From assembly GCF_000725345.1 (NCBI RefSeq), contig NZ_CP008852.1, positions 2,323,693 to 2,387,692 on the forward strand: 64,000 bases of DNA. The letters run 5' to 3'. The DNA is from Pelosinus sp. UFO1 (GTDB taxonomy: Bacteria; Bacillota; Negativicutes; DSM-13327). The notes under the pieces were generated by a model, which saw only the letters and a list, made by a program, of their open reading frames with translations, ran no database searches and was not told the origin of the DNA. The position numbers were made by a program, and so were the translations under genes. Below are positions 33,278-41,331 of the stretch, piece by piece (position 1 is the stretch's first letter; each line of letters starts with the position of its first letter).

Positions 33278-34507
33278 TTACTTTCTTGAAAATACAGTTT
33301 TTAAAGTTTTCCAAGAGTTAGGATCCTCTTCACCAAGCTTCCACATTGCAGCACCTGCAATATCATATTGGTTCACTAAATCAAGCTTGTATTTAAGGCT
33401 CTCACTGTTTTCATACCATACCTGATGACTAATTCCATCAGCACCGGTATAGTTAAAATAAGGAGATTTAGAAGTTTTATCAAATACAATAGAACTATTA
33501 AATTGTTGTACTAAATTCATGATGGCCCCATACTCTAAACTTTCTACTCCTTTGCTAGACCAGTCATAGCCATAGGCTGCAATACCAATATAGACCTTAT
33601 TTTTAGGTATAAATTTTAATGCATATTTAAGGTTGTTTTCTACCCAATTTATATCAGCAATTGGGCCAGCTTTACTCCAAGTACCATGATTATCGTAAGT
33701 CATAATCATAATTTTATCGGCATATTTAGCCAATTGCGCATAGTCATATGCAATGGATACATCATTTGACTCGTCCTGTTTCGGAAATACATCAATAGAA
33801 ATAATATAACCTTGTGGTTTAAGACGTAATGAAAGCTCTTTCATGAAGGATGACAAATTATCTCTATCTTGTGCATCAACCATTTCAAAATCTACATTAA
33901 TACCATCGAGCTTGTACTTTTTTATATATGCTTCAAGATGATTGATTGCATCTGTACGCAAGGATGGTGAACTCAGTATTTTGTGAATTGGTGATACATC
34001 ATTCGTTTGTTTTGCATTATTGACCATCAATAAAACAGATATATTGTTTTGATGAGCAAATTTAACTACTGATTCATGATCGTTACCACCTCGATCGGTT
34101 ACCGTAGCATCTTCCTCTAGGGTAGTCCAAAAAGGAGCAATTGTTTTAATTACATCCGTATTTTTTGATAATGAGTTAAAAGAAGAGGTATCTGTTCCCC
34201 ACCATTCAGCATAAAAGCCAATAAGCTCCTTTTGAGAATTAGTTATTTTGGAAGGAGAGTCAATCTTACTTGGCTCCTGAGGAATAGTAACGTTACCAAG
34301 AACTTTTCCTATAAGAAGGCCAAGTAGTATATTAATGAAACTAGTTCCAGAAGATGCTTCGCTAGAGTTATTAATTTGATTACCAATTGTTGATTTTAAG
34401 CTATCAGTAAGGTTTGAGGCAGATGCAAGGGTTGGTGCAGGCAGCACAAAAGATAAGGCTATCAGCATAATAAGAAACCATGCTGTTGGCCTCTTGTAAT
34501 TTTTCAT
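33278..34507 (-). CDS. secreted GH18-family glycosidase
   Basis: A 409-residue protein with a signal peptide (about 1-30), a Gly/Leu/Ile-rich stretch (SFINILLGLLIGKVLG, about 55-72) and a GH18 barrel (about 90-405). The catalytic D-x-x-D-x-D-x-E motif is intact as DGINVDFEMVD, followed by MIMTYDNHGTWSKAGP. The YaaH/YdhD-like form with no LysM fits cortex-lytic or wall N-acetylglucosaminidases, not true chitinases. Co-directional with, and 24 nt before, the amidase gene. Confidence 0.9.
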   Translation of the reverse strand: MKNYKRPTAWFLIMLIALSFVLPAPTLASASNLTDSLKSTIGNQINNSSEASSGTSFINILLGLLIGKVLGNVTIPQEPSKIDSPSKITNSQKELIGFYAEWWGTDTSSFNSLSKNTDVIKTIAPFWTTLEEDATVTDRGGNDHESVVKFAHQNNISVLLMVNNAKQTNDVSPIHKILSSPSLRTDAINHLEAYIKKYKLDGINVDFEMVDAQDRDNLSSFMKELSLRLKPQGYIISIDVFPKQDESNDVSIAYDYAQLAKYADKIMIMTYDNHGTWSKAGPIADINWVENNLKYALKFIPKNKVYIGIAAYGYDWSSKGVESLEYGAIMNLVQQFNSSIVFDKTSKSPYFNYTGADGISHQVWYENSESLKYKLDLVNQYDIAGAAMWKLGEEDPNSWKTLKTVFSRK

Positions 34508-34590
34508 ATATCAACCTCCAAAAGCATTACAATAACAAAGCGAAAATAGTTATGTAAACATAATAACACATATAAAGAGTCCTATCAATA

Positions 34591-34622
34591 ACAAAAACAG
34601 GCATTTATCTGCCTGTTTTTGT
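34591..34622 (-). terminator. terminator of the ylxY-like gene
   Basis: A perfect 13-bp stem ACAAAAACAGGCA / TGCCTGTTTTTGT with a 6-nt loop, adjoining the stop codon; T run in the second arm on both strands. Confidence 0.85.
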
Positions 34623-35338
34623 TATTTGATGATATCAGAAACTGTGGATATCTGATAGCCCTTGCTTTTAATTTGTTGAATTAGTTCTGGTAATGCTTTA
34701 GCGGTTACTTCGGTAGGATGAATCAGAATGATCGCTCCATTGTGTAATTTCTTCATTACTCTACTAATGATAATTTCAGTTGGAGGGCGTTGCCAGTCGA
34801 TTGTATCAATGCTCCACATAATAGTTGTGTAACCAAGCTCATTTGCAGCATATAAGACTGTATCATTATATTCACCATATGGTGGCGCGTATAATGTTGT
34901 CTTTATTGTAGTGAGTTCCTTAACTATATCTTCCGTACGAACAATTTGTTCTTTATTTTTTTCTTTACTGAGAACATTTGGATGAGGGTGACTGTAGGTG
35001 TGATTACCTAATTCGTGCCCATGGTTAGCTAATTCAGTAACTAAAGAGGGAAAACGTTTACCCCAACTTCCTCCAATGAAAAACGTTATTTTTATATTAT
35101 TTTCATCAAGAGTATTTAACATGGTAGGTAAAAATTCTTCACCCCAAAAAACATTGCAAGCAAAAGCAACTTTCGGTTCTGCTGCATTGCCATGAAAAAT
35201 AGGAACTGGTTTTGCAACAGATTGTGCATTATTAAAAATAGGTTGTAACAGACCTGATAAGATAATGATTGCAAAGAATACACCAGCAGAAAATAATATA
35301 TACCACCGTTGAACTCGGACGACTAAGAACCATTTCAA
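34622..35338 (-). CDS. ylxY: polysaccharide deacetylase-like protein (YlxY)
   Basis: About 238 residues from a TTG at 35338 (GAGG upstream); an upstream in-frame GTG at 35347 is alternative. One membrane helix (about 10-32) acts as anchor. The NodB-homology domain keeps the zinc histidines (HGHELGNHTYSHPHPN), the motif 3 (APPYGEYND) and motif 5 (ILIHP). Motif 1, normally F-D-D/V, reads FACNVFWGEEF: neither Asp is present. It is the ylxY gene by position between pnp and mlpA; it may be inactive or act on an unusual substrate. Confidence 0.85.
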   Translation of the reverse strand: MKWFLVVRVQRWYILFSAGVFFAIIILSGLLQPIFNNAQSVAKPVPIFHGNAAEPKVAFACNVFWGEEFLPTMLNTLDENNIKITFFIGGSWGKRFPSLVTELANHGHELGNHTYSHPHPNVLSKEKNKEQIVRTEDIVKELTTIKTTLYAPPYGEYNDTVLYAANELGYTTIMWSIDTIDWQRPPTEIIISRVMKKLHNGAIILIHPTEVTAKALPELIQQIKSKGYQISTVSDIIK

Positions 35339-35397
35339 AGGAATCACCTCTAATTTTTTACTATTCTATTAATTAGAGGATGATTTTATGAAATAAA

Positions 35398-35423
35398 AAA
35401 CATAAACCTTATGGTTTATGTTT
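35398..35423 (-). terminator. terminator of pnp
   Basis: CATAAACC / GGTTTATG with loop TTAT, extended by A/T pairs to 11 bp; minus strand continues TTTTTTATTTC. Confidence 0.85.
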
Positions 35424-35431
35424 ATCTTTTA

Positions 35432-37531
35432 TTAGATTTGTTCTTTTTTCTCAGTTTCAACAGGTAAGAGTTCTTTGCGTGAAAGGTTAATACGACCTTG
35501 ACGATCAACTTCAGTTACTTTTACTAAAATTTCATCTCCAACTTTTACAACATCCTCCACTTTCTCTACGCGTTCACGAGCTAATTGGGAAATGTGTACA
35601 AGCCCTTCCTTACCAGGAAGTATTTCAACAAAAGCACCAAAGTTCATCAAACGAGTGACTTTACCAGTATAGCTACTACCAACCTCTACTTCTCTGACTA
35701 AAGTCTCAATAATTTTTACTGCCTTCTGGCCTGCTTCCATATCAACTGCAGCAATAAAAACTTTACCATCATCTTCGATATCAATTTTAACGCCTGTCTC
35801 TTCAATAATCTTTTTAATTGTTTTACCACCAGGCCCAATTACATCCCGTATCTTATCTGGATGAATTTCCATAGTGATAATTCGAGGAGCAAAAGGAGAT
35901 AACTCAGCTCTCGGTTTTTCTATTACCTCTATGATTTTATTCATTATATGCATACGGCCACGATGCGCTTGAGCAAGAGCATTTGATAAAATTTCTTTGG
36001 TTATACCAGCAATTTTAATATCCATTTGAATTGCTGTAATACCAGCTGTTGTTCCAGCAACTTTAAAGTCCATATCACCTAAAGCATCTTCTAATCCTTG
36101 AATATCAGTAAGTATCGAGTAGTCCTCTCCATCCATAATTAGACCCATAGCAACTCCAGAAACTGGGCGTTTGATAGGTACACCAGCATCTAGAAGGGAT
36201 AAGGTGCTACCACAAACGCTCGCCATTGAACTAGAACCATTTGATTCTAAAATTTCAGAGACTAAGCGAATTGTGTAGGGAAATTCAACTTCTGAAGGAA
36301 TTACTGGTACTAATGCGCGTTCAGCTAGAGCACCATGGCCAATTTCTCTACGCCCTGGCCCACGAGATGGTCTTGTTTCGCCAACGCTAAAGGATGGAAA
36401 ATTATAATGATGCATATAGCGTTTTGATTCTTCAACACCTAGGCCGTCAAGAATCTGTTCGTCACCCATTGCACCAAGAGTTGTAATCGTTAATGCTTGG
36501 GTTTGTCCACGAGTAAACAATGCGGAGCCATGTGTTCGTGCAAATAAACCAATCGCACAACTAATTGGTCGAACTTCTTCTAATTCCCGGCCATCAGGGC
36601 GTATTTTATCAACTGTAATCATTTTACGAACGACTTCTTTTATGATTTTTTGCATCATGTTTTGAACGTCTTTACCATTTTCAGGATAAATGGCAGCAAA
36701 GTATTCGGCAACTTGCTTTTTAGCTTGTTTCATATTTTCTTCACGAGTTAATTTATCAGAATTTCTAACTGCTGTTATGAAACTTTCGGTGGCATAATCG
36801 CGAACCGCACTGTTAATATCTGCAGGTATTTCATATAACTTTATCTCGCGTTTTGGTTTGCCTATTTCCGCAACTATCTTTTCTTGTAAGGCAATGAGGC
36901 TCCGAATAATATCATGCCCGAAGCTAATTGCTTGCAAAATAATTTCTTCTGATAATTCATTTGCACCAGCTTCTACCATAAGGACAGCATCTTTTGTTCC
37001 CGCGACAACTAAGTTAAGTTCACTTAACTTTTGTTGCTCAACTGTAGGATTGGTTATAAATTCATTATTAATTAAACCAATTCGTACACCACCAATTGGG
37101 CCATTAAAAGGAATATCGGAAATCGATAGTGCGCAGGATGCGCCAATCATCGCTGGAATTTCGGGTGAATTATCTTGATCCACTGAGAGTACAGTAGCAA
37201 CTACTTGTACATCATTACGAAAGCCGCTAGCAAACAACGGCCGAATTGGTCTATCAATTAAACGGCTAGCAAGAATAGAGGACTCACTTGGGCGTCCTTC
37301 TCTTTTGATAAAGCCTCCTGGAATTTTACCGACTGAATATAATTTTTCCTCATAATCTACTGTGAGTGGGAAAAAATCAATGCCTTCTCTTGGCTCAGCT
37401 GAAGCAGTAGCAGTGACCAATACTGCAGTGTCTCCGTATCTGACTAAGACTGATCCACCGGCTTGTTTGGCCATTGTACCTGATTCTATAATCAGGGTTC
37501 TATCTCCCAACTGCATTTCAAATTTATACAT
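35432..37531 (-). CDS. pnp: polyribonucleotide nucleotidyltransferase (PNPase)
   Basis: A 699-residue PNPase, the phosphorolytic 3'-5' exoribonuclease. Two RNase PH domains (about 1-210 and 305-545; [29 protein letters not shown]) flank a helical linker, followed by a KH domain ([18 protein letters not shown]) and an S1 domain ([31 protein letters not shown]). GGAGG precedes the ATG. It lies downstream of rpsO, as in most bacteria. Confidence 0.98.
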   Translation of the reverse strand: MYKFEMQLGDRTLIIESGTMAKQAGGSVLVRYGDTAVLVTATASAEPREGIDFFPLTVDYEEKLYSVGKIPGGFIKREGRPSESSILASRLIDRPIRPLFASGFRNDVQVVATVLSVDQDNSPEIPAMIGASCALSISDIPFNGPIGGVRIGLINNEFITNPTVEQQKLSELNLVVAGTKDAVLMVEAGANELSEEIILQAISFGHDIIRSLIALQEKIVAEIGKPKREIKLYEIPADINSAVRDYATESFITAVRNSDKLTREENMKQAKKQVAEYFAAIYPENGKDVQNMMQKIIKEVVRKMITVDKIRPDGRELEEVRPISCAIGLFARTHGSALFTRGQTQALTITTLGAMGDEQILDGLGVEESKRYMHHYNFPSFSVGETRPSRGPGRREIGHGALAERALVPVIPSEVEFPYTIRLVSEILESNGSSSMASVCGSTLSLLDAGVPIKRPVSGVAMGLIMDGEDYSILTDIQGLEDALGDMDFKVAGTTAGITAIQMDIKIAGITKEILSNALAQAHRGRMHIMNKIIEVIEKPRAELSPFAPRIITMEIHPDKIRDVIGPGGKTIKKIIEETGVKIDIEDDGKVFIAAVDMEAGQKAVKIIETLVREVEVGSSYTGKVTRLMNFGAFVEILPGKEGLVHISQLARERVEKVEDVVKVGDEILVKVTEVDRQGRINLSRKELLPVETEKKEQI

Positions 37532-37653
37532 ATATGGCTTTCCTCCTCTATAACCCTTACTTTATTACCAAAGATTAACTCTTCGACATTTTTTTTAGTA
37601 TTTCCTTTATTATTAGAGTTAATCTATAAAAAAATACTTTTAACATAAAAAGA

Positions 37654-37680
37654 AAAGACTTGGCTTGTGCCAAGTCTGTC
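37654..37680 (-). terminator. terminator of rpsO
   Basis: GACTTGGC-type 9-bp stem (37656-37664 with 37669-37677), loop TTGT, minus-strand tail TTTTCTTTTTATG; 7 nt past the stop. Confidence 0.9.
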
Positions 37681-37684
37681 TTTT

Positions 37685-37951
37685 TTACTTTCTTAGGTTG
37701 AGTTTTTCAAGAATAGAACGATAACGTTCTAAATCGTTGTTACGTAGATAGTTTAATAAACCTCTGCGTTGACCAACCATTTTTAAAAGACCGCGTCTTG
37801 AATGATGATCTTTTTTGTGCTCTTTTAAATGATTCGTTAAATAATTAATACGTTCAGTTAAAATAGCAATTTGGACTTCTGGTGATCCAGTATCAGCCTC
37901 ATGCACACGGTACTTTTCAATTAGAGATTGTTTTAATTCTGGTGTTAACAA
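37685..37951 (-). CDS. rpsO: 30S ribosomal protein S15
   Basis: An 88-residue S15 starting at a TTG at 37951, 8 nt after AGGAGG; the in-frame GTG codons further up would add about 14 residues not found in the family. Pattern [23 protein letters not shown] and [19 protein letters not shown] identify it. It binds 16S rRNA helices 20-22 early in assembly. The 150-nt leader upstream is a candidate S15-binding RNA, not proven here. Its own terminator separates it from pnp. Confidence 0.97.
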   Translation of the reverse strand: MLTPELKQSLIEKYRVHEADTGSPEVQIAILTERINYLTNHLKEHKKDHHSRRGLLKMVGQRRGLLNYLRNNDLERYRSILEKLNLRK

Positions 37952-38118
37952 AATGGTCACCTCCTTATACATTATCCCCACTAGCCAAGACAATCGTTGG
38001 AGAATCGAACATCCTCGCTATGGTTATTTGTCAATCAATGATTAGTCATCATTCACCAACAGAACATACTATATCACAAATAATGAAGATTGTAAATGAT
38101 AGTATTTTCTTGGAGAAA

Positions 38119-39039
38119 TTAAGAATAATACTTTTGAGCAACAATTATGTCTTGTGATATCTGCATTTTAAGATCCTCTGCATTAGAAAAGGTAAATTCA
38201 TTACGGAGATGTTTTAGAAATCGTATAGTAACTATTTCGCCATATAAATCACCAGAAAAATCAAGAATATGGACTTCAATGCGGTGATCCTTATCTTTGA
38301 AAGTAGGATTGGTACCAACATTTGCAATTCCGTTATATTGAATTTTATCTATAGTGAGCTGAACAGCATATACTCCATTATGAGGTACGATTAAACCAGG
38401 AGCAACATTCAGATTAATGGTTGGATATCCTAATAATCGGCCACGTTTTGCACCATGGACGACAATACCGTTTACCGTTACTGGCCTACCTAGAAGATGT
38501 GCAGCCTGATCAACCTTACCCATTGCTATCATTTGACGAATTAGCGTACTACTAACCATAACATTATCTACATAAACTGTTGGATTGATCTCTGTTTTAA
38601 ATCCGTATTGTGATCCTACCTGCTGCAAAAGTTCTGGTGTTCCACCACGTTTATAGCCAAAAAAATAGTTTGGACCAATTAAAATATGTTTAGGATCTAA
38701 ATTTTCGACTAATAGAGTAATAAACTGTGTAGCTGTTAATTGTAGAAAACTTGCTGTAAAAGGTATATTTAATAAAACATCTACACCTAGGTTTTGAATT
38801 AACTCAGCTTTATGATTCTGCGTGATTATTTGCAAGGGGCACCGTTGGGGAGCAATTACAGACAAAGGATGATTGCTAAAAGTAAATACCACACTTGTAC
38901 CATGTAGTTGTTTGGCCAACTCTACAGAACGTGAAATTACTTTTTGATGGCCAATATGCACGCCATCAAAAGTCCCTAATGCAACGGTGATATTAGAGTA
39001 TTGACTTTTTATATTTTTTAGATGAGTTAATATTTCCAT
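38119..39039 (-). CDS. ribF: bifunctional riboflavin kinase/FAD synthetase
   Basis: 306 residues from the ATG at 39039. The N-terminal FAD synthetase domain (about 10-180) has the nucleotidyl transferase motif LGTFDGVHIGHQKV and the SSTLIR motif; the C-terminal riboflavin kinase domain (about 185-303) has KRGRLLGYPTINL and NGVYAV...GIANVGTNPTF. It makes FMN and FAD. The place between truB and rpsO is conserved in Firmicutes. Confidence 0.96.
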   Translation of the reverse strand: MEILTHLKNIKSQYSNITVALGTFDGVHIGHQKVISRSVELAKQLHGTSVVFTFSNHPLSVIAPQRCPLQIITQNHKAELIQNLGVDVLLNIPFTASFLQLTATQFITLLVENLDPKHILIGPNYFFGYKRGGTPELLQQVGSQYGFKTEINPTVYVDNVMVSSTLIRQMIAMGKVDQAAHLLGRPVTVNGIVVHGAKRGRLLGYPTINLNVAPGLIVPHNGVYAVQLTIDKIQYNGIANVGTNPTFKDKDHRIEVHILDFSGDLYGEIVTIRFLKHLRNEFTFSNAEDLKMQISQDIIVAQKYYS

Positions 39040-39074
39040 ATTTTCCACCACACAATAACAATAATTATATCAGA

Positions 39075-39117
39075 AAATCTATCCATGGAAGTCATAGTGA
39101 TTTCCATAGATAGATTT
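39075..39117 (-). other. large hairpin between truB and ribF
   Basis: Two arms of 16 nt (39075-39090, 39102-39117) pair with one mismatch. The minus strand continues TTTTCTGATATAAT: a weak T run and a -10-like box. It may be a partial terminator of truB or a processing site. Confidence 0.55.
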
Positions 39118-39125
39118 CATGTACT

Positions 39126-40001
39126 TTATTCTAAATTGATTACTTTCACAGGAGTAATCACAGCAGTAGTATTTAATTGTCCGATACCAATAAATTGGGT
39201 TTCTTGCTCGTAAAGCCTTATTAACCCTTGAAAAGGCTCTTTAAAAGTATGGTTGATGATGCTTTGGCCATATTTAAAGGCTTGTGCCATTTCCGGTGTT
39301 AACGTCAATTTGGGCATGTATTCTATGGCGTAATCAAGTGGCAATAGTGCCTGCGCGGGATTCAACCCAATTTCCTCTAAAGAAAAGGCCTTGTCTAAAG
39401 AAAAGCATCCTACATGAGTACGAACTAAAAACGACATAACAACAGGACAATTTATTTTTTGTCCTATATCGATGCATAAGGAACGTATATAGGTTCCTTT
39501 AGAACACGTTACATCAAATAAGATATGCGTTGTATCAACATGCAGCAGTGTTATATCATGAATCGTAATAGTTCTTGGCTGGCGTTCTATTGTAATGCCA
39601 GCTCGTGCCAATTCATATAGTTTTTTTCCTTGGACTTTTATCGCCGAATACATGGGAGGAACTTGCTCATTAGTACCAATAAATGATGCTAACACTTTTT
39701 CAATTTCTGCTTTACTAGGCATAGAACATGCCTCACGATTAACAATAGTACCAGTATCGTCTCCAGTATCTGTTTCATAACCGATTGTAAGCTCAACTCG
39801 GTAACCCTTATCCGTATCTGTCATATATTCAAGTAAACGTGTGGCAGCTCCGAGTGCAACAGGCAATACGCCTGCTGCTGCTGGGTCTAATGTACCAGCA
39901 TGGCCTACACGTTTAAGATGATAAGTTCTACGAACGAAGGAAACTACATCATGAGAGGTCATGCCTGGAGGCTTTAATATGTTAATCAAACCATTACTCA
40001 T
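39126..40001 (-). CDS. truB: tRNA pseudouridine(55) synthase
   Basis: A 291-residue TruB. The start INILKPPGMTSHDVVSFVRR, the catalytic Asp motif VGHAGTLDPAAAGVLPVALGAATRL and RALRIDLN-like CSKGTYIRSLCIDIG are present, with a C-terminal PUA-like part. It makes the pseudouridine of the T arm. Its ATG overlaps the nrnA stop by 4 nt. Confidence 0.97.
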   Translation of the reverse strand: MSNGLINILKPPGMTSHDVVSFVRRTYHLKRVGHAGTLDPAAAGVLPVALGAATRLLEYMTDTDKGYRVELTIGYETDTGDDTGTIVNREACSMPSKAEIEKVLASFIGTNEQVPPMYSAIKVQGKKLYELARAGITIERQPRTITIHDITLLHVDTTHILFDVTCSKGTYIRSLCIDIGQKINCPVVMSFLVRTHVGCFSLDKAFSLEEIGLNPAQALLPLDYAIEYMPKLTLTPEMAQAFKYGQSIINHTFKEPFQGLIRLYEQETQFIGIGQLNTTAVITPVKVINLE

Positions 40002-40951
40002 AATGTTTTCCCGGCTAACTGTTTGACAGCAGAGTTAAGTACTTTTATTTTAATGTCCTCAATTTTTCCCACTATAGCGCAACCAGCAGCCCGTGCGTGT
40101 CCGCCACCGCCAAAGGACAATGCTAATTTACTAACATCAACTGTCTTTGAACGGAAGCTAATTCTGATAGTGCCCTCATTCATAACTTTAAACATGATTG
40201 CAATTTCTACGCCCTCAATAATACGTGGGTAATTTATAAATCCCTCTGTACTATCTAAAGTATCTAGGGTATCAGGCGACACCGTGATGGTAGCAATTTT
40301 CCCATGATGATGAAGCTCAAGCGTTTCTAAGACTTTAGCTAGTGTTAGAATACTCTCAAGAGGTTTGGTTTCCATATATTCTGATATTGCATTTGGTTTT
40401 GCGCCAAATTCAATTAAATCAGCAGCATATCGCATGGTTTGAACAGAGGTATTGGCATAACGGAAAAAACCGCAGTCAGTAGCTATAGCAGTATACAAGC
40501 AGGTTGCTATAGTAGGAGTAATCTTCGCATTTAATAACTTAAGTAGCTCGAAAATTATTTCTCCTGTGGCTGCTGACTTGCTATTAATATACCAATAATC
40601 TGCAAACTTAGTATTTGATATATGATGATCAATGTTCAAAATAGGGGCATTAACATGTTCTTTTACTTTACCTATGCGCTCAATATCACTCGCATCAAGC
40701 ACAATTAGTAAATCCGCACTAATTACCTTTGTTGTTGGTTTGCCAATGGTCTCATGCTCAGGAAGAAATTTATATAAAGCTGGTACTTCATCATCAAGTA
40801 TCATTTTTACACTTTTTCCCCGTGAAGCAAGATATTCATTTAGTGCCAACATAGAACCCAAACAGTCACCGTCGGGATGAACATGGGCAGTAAGTATAAC
40901 CGTGCTCACGTTTTGTAAAAGGTCAGCAACCTGTTTTAATGAAAAGTTCAT
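39998..40951 (-). CDS. nrnA: DHH/DHHA1 phosphoesterase NrnA
   Basis: A 317-residue nanoRNase/pAp phosphatase. The DHH domain has HVHPDGDCLGSMLAL, LDASDIERIG, NIDHHISN; the DHHA1 domain ends with the SFGGGGHARAAGC motif. It degrades RNA fragments of a few nucleotides, and pAp or c-di-AMP breakdown products. It lies in the infB-rbfA-nrnA-truB cluster, coupled to truB by overlap and 3 nt after rbfA. Confidence 0.95.
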   Translation of the reverse strand: MNFSLKQVADLLQNVSTVILTAHVHPDGDCLGSMLALNEYLASRGKSVKMILDDEVPALYKFLPEHETIGKPTTKVISADLLIVLDASDIERIGKVKEHVNAPILNIDHHISNTKFADYWYINSKSAATGEIIFELLKLLNAKITPTIATCLYTAIATDCGFFRYANTSVQTMRYAADLIEFGAKPNAISEYMETKPLESILTLAKVLETLELHHHGKIATITVSPDTLDTLDSTEGFINYPRIIEGVEIAIMFKVMNEGTIRISFRSKTVDVSKLALSFGGGGHARAAGCAIVGKIEDIKIKVLNSAVKQLAGKTL

Positions 40952-40954
40952 AGT

Positions 40955-41311
40955 TTAGTGACTGCCTTCTTCCTGTTTAATTTTAATTAATAATTCTTGG
41001 ATGTGAGCACTATAATTTAACGATTCATCAATATGCAACGATAATTCGGGAGTTATTCTCATTCGTATGCGCTTGCCTATTTCGCTGCGCATATATCCTA
41101 AAGCACTTTGTAAGCCTTTCCAGGTCTCGGCCTTTTGCTCATCATTCCCCATTAAGCTTACATAAATCTTTGCACTACGCAAATCAGCTGTTGCTTCTAC
41201 TTGGGTAATAGTTGCAAAACCAACACGTGGATCTTTAAGCTCAGTTAAAATAATTTTGCTAATTTCTTGTTTAATAAACTCCTGGACTTTTTCAACACGG
41301 AGTTGCCCCAT
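40955..41311 (-). CDS. rbfA: ribosome-binding factor A
   Basis: A 118-residue RbfA, KH-fold, that binds immature 30S subunits and helps 16S 5'-end maturation. Pattern RVEKVQEFIKQEISKIILTELKDPRVGFATIT and RMRITPELSLHIDESL is diagnostic. It directly follows infB. Confidence 0.96.
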   Translation of the reverse strand: MGQLRVEKVQEFIKQEISKIILTELKDPRVGFATITQVEATADLRSAKIYVSLMGNDEQKAETWKGLQSALGYMRSEIGKRIRMRITPELSLHIDESLNYSAHIQELLIKIKQEEGSH

Positions 41312-41331
41312 CTATATACGCCGCCTTTTAT

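Noticed and set aside
37952-38118. S15-binding leader RNA of rpsO
   Set aside because: Some pairing (GAG-GAT / TTCTC) is possible but no known S15 motif could be matched with confidence by eye.
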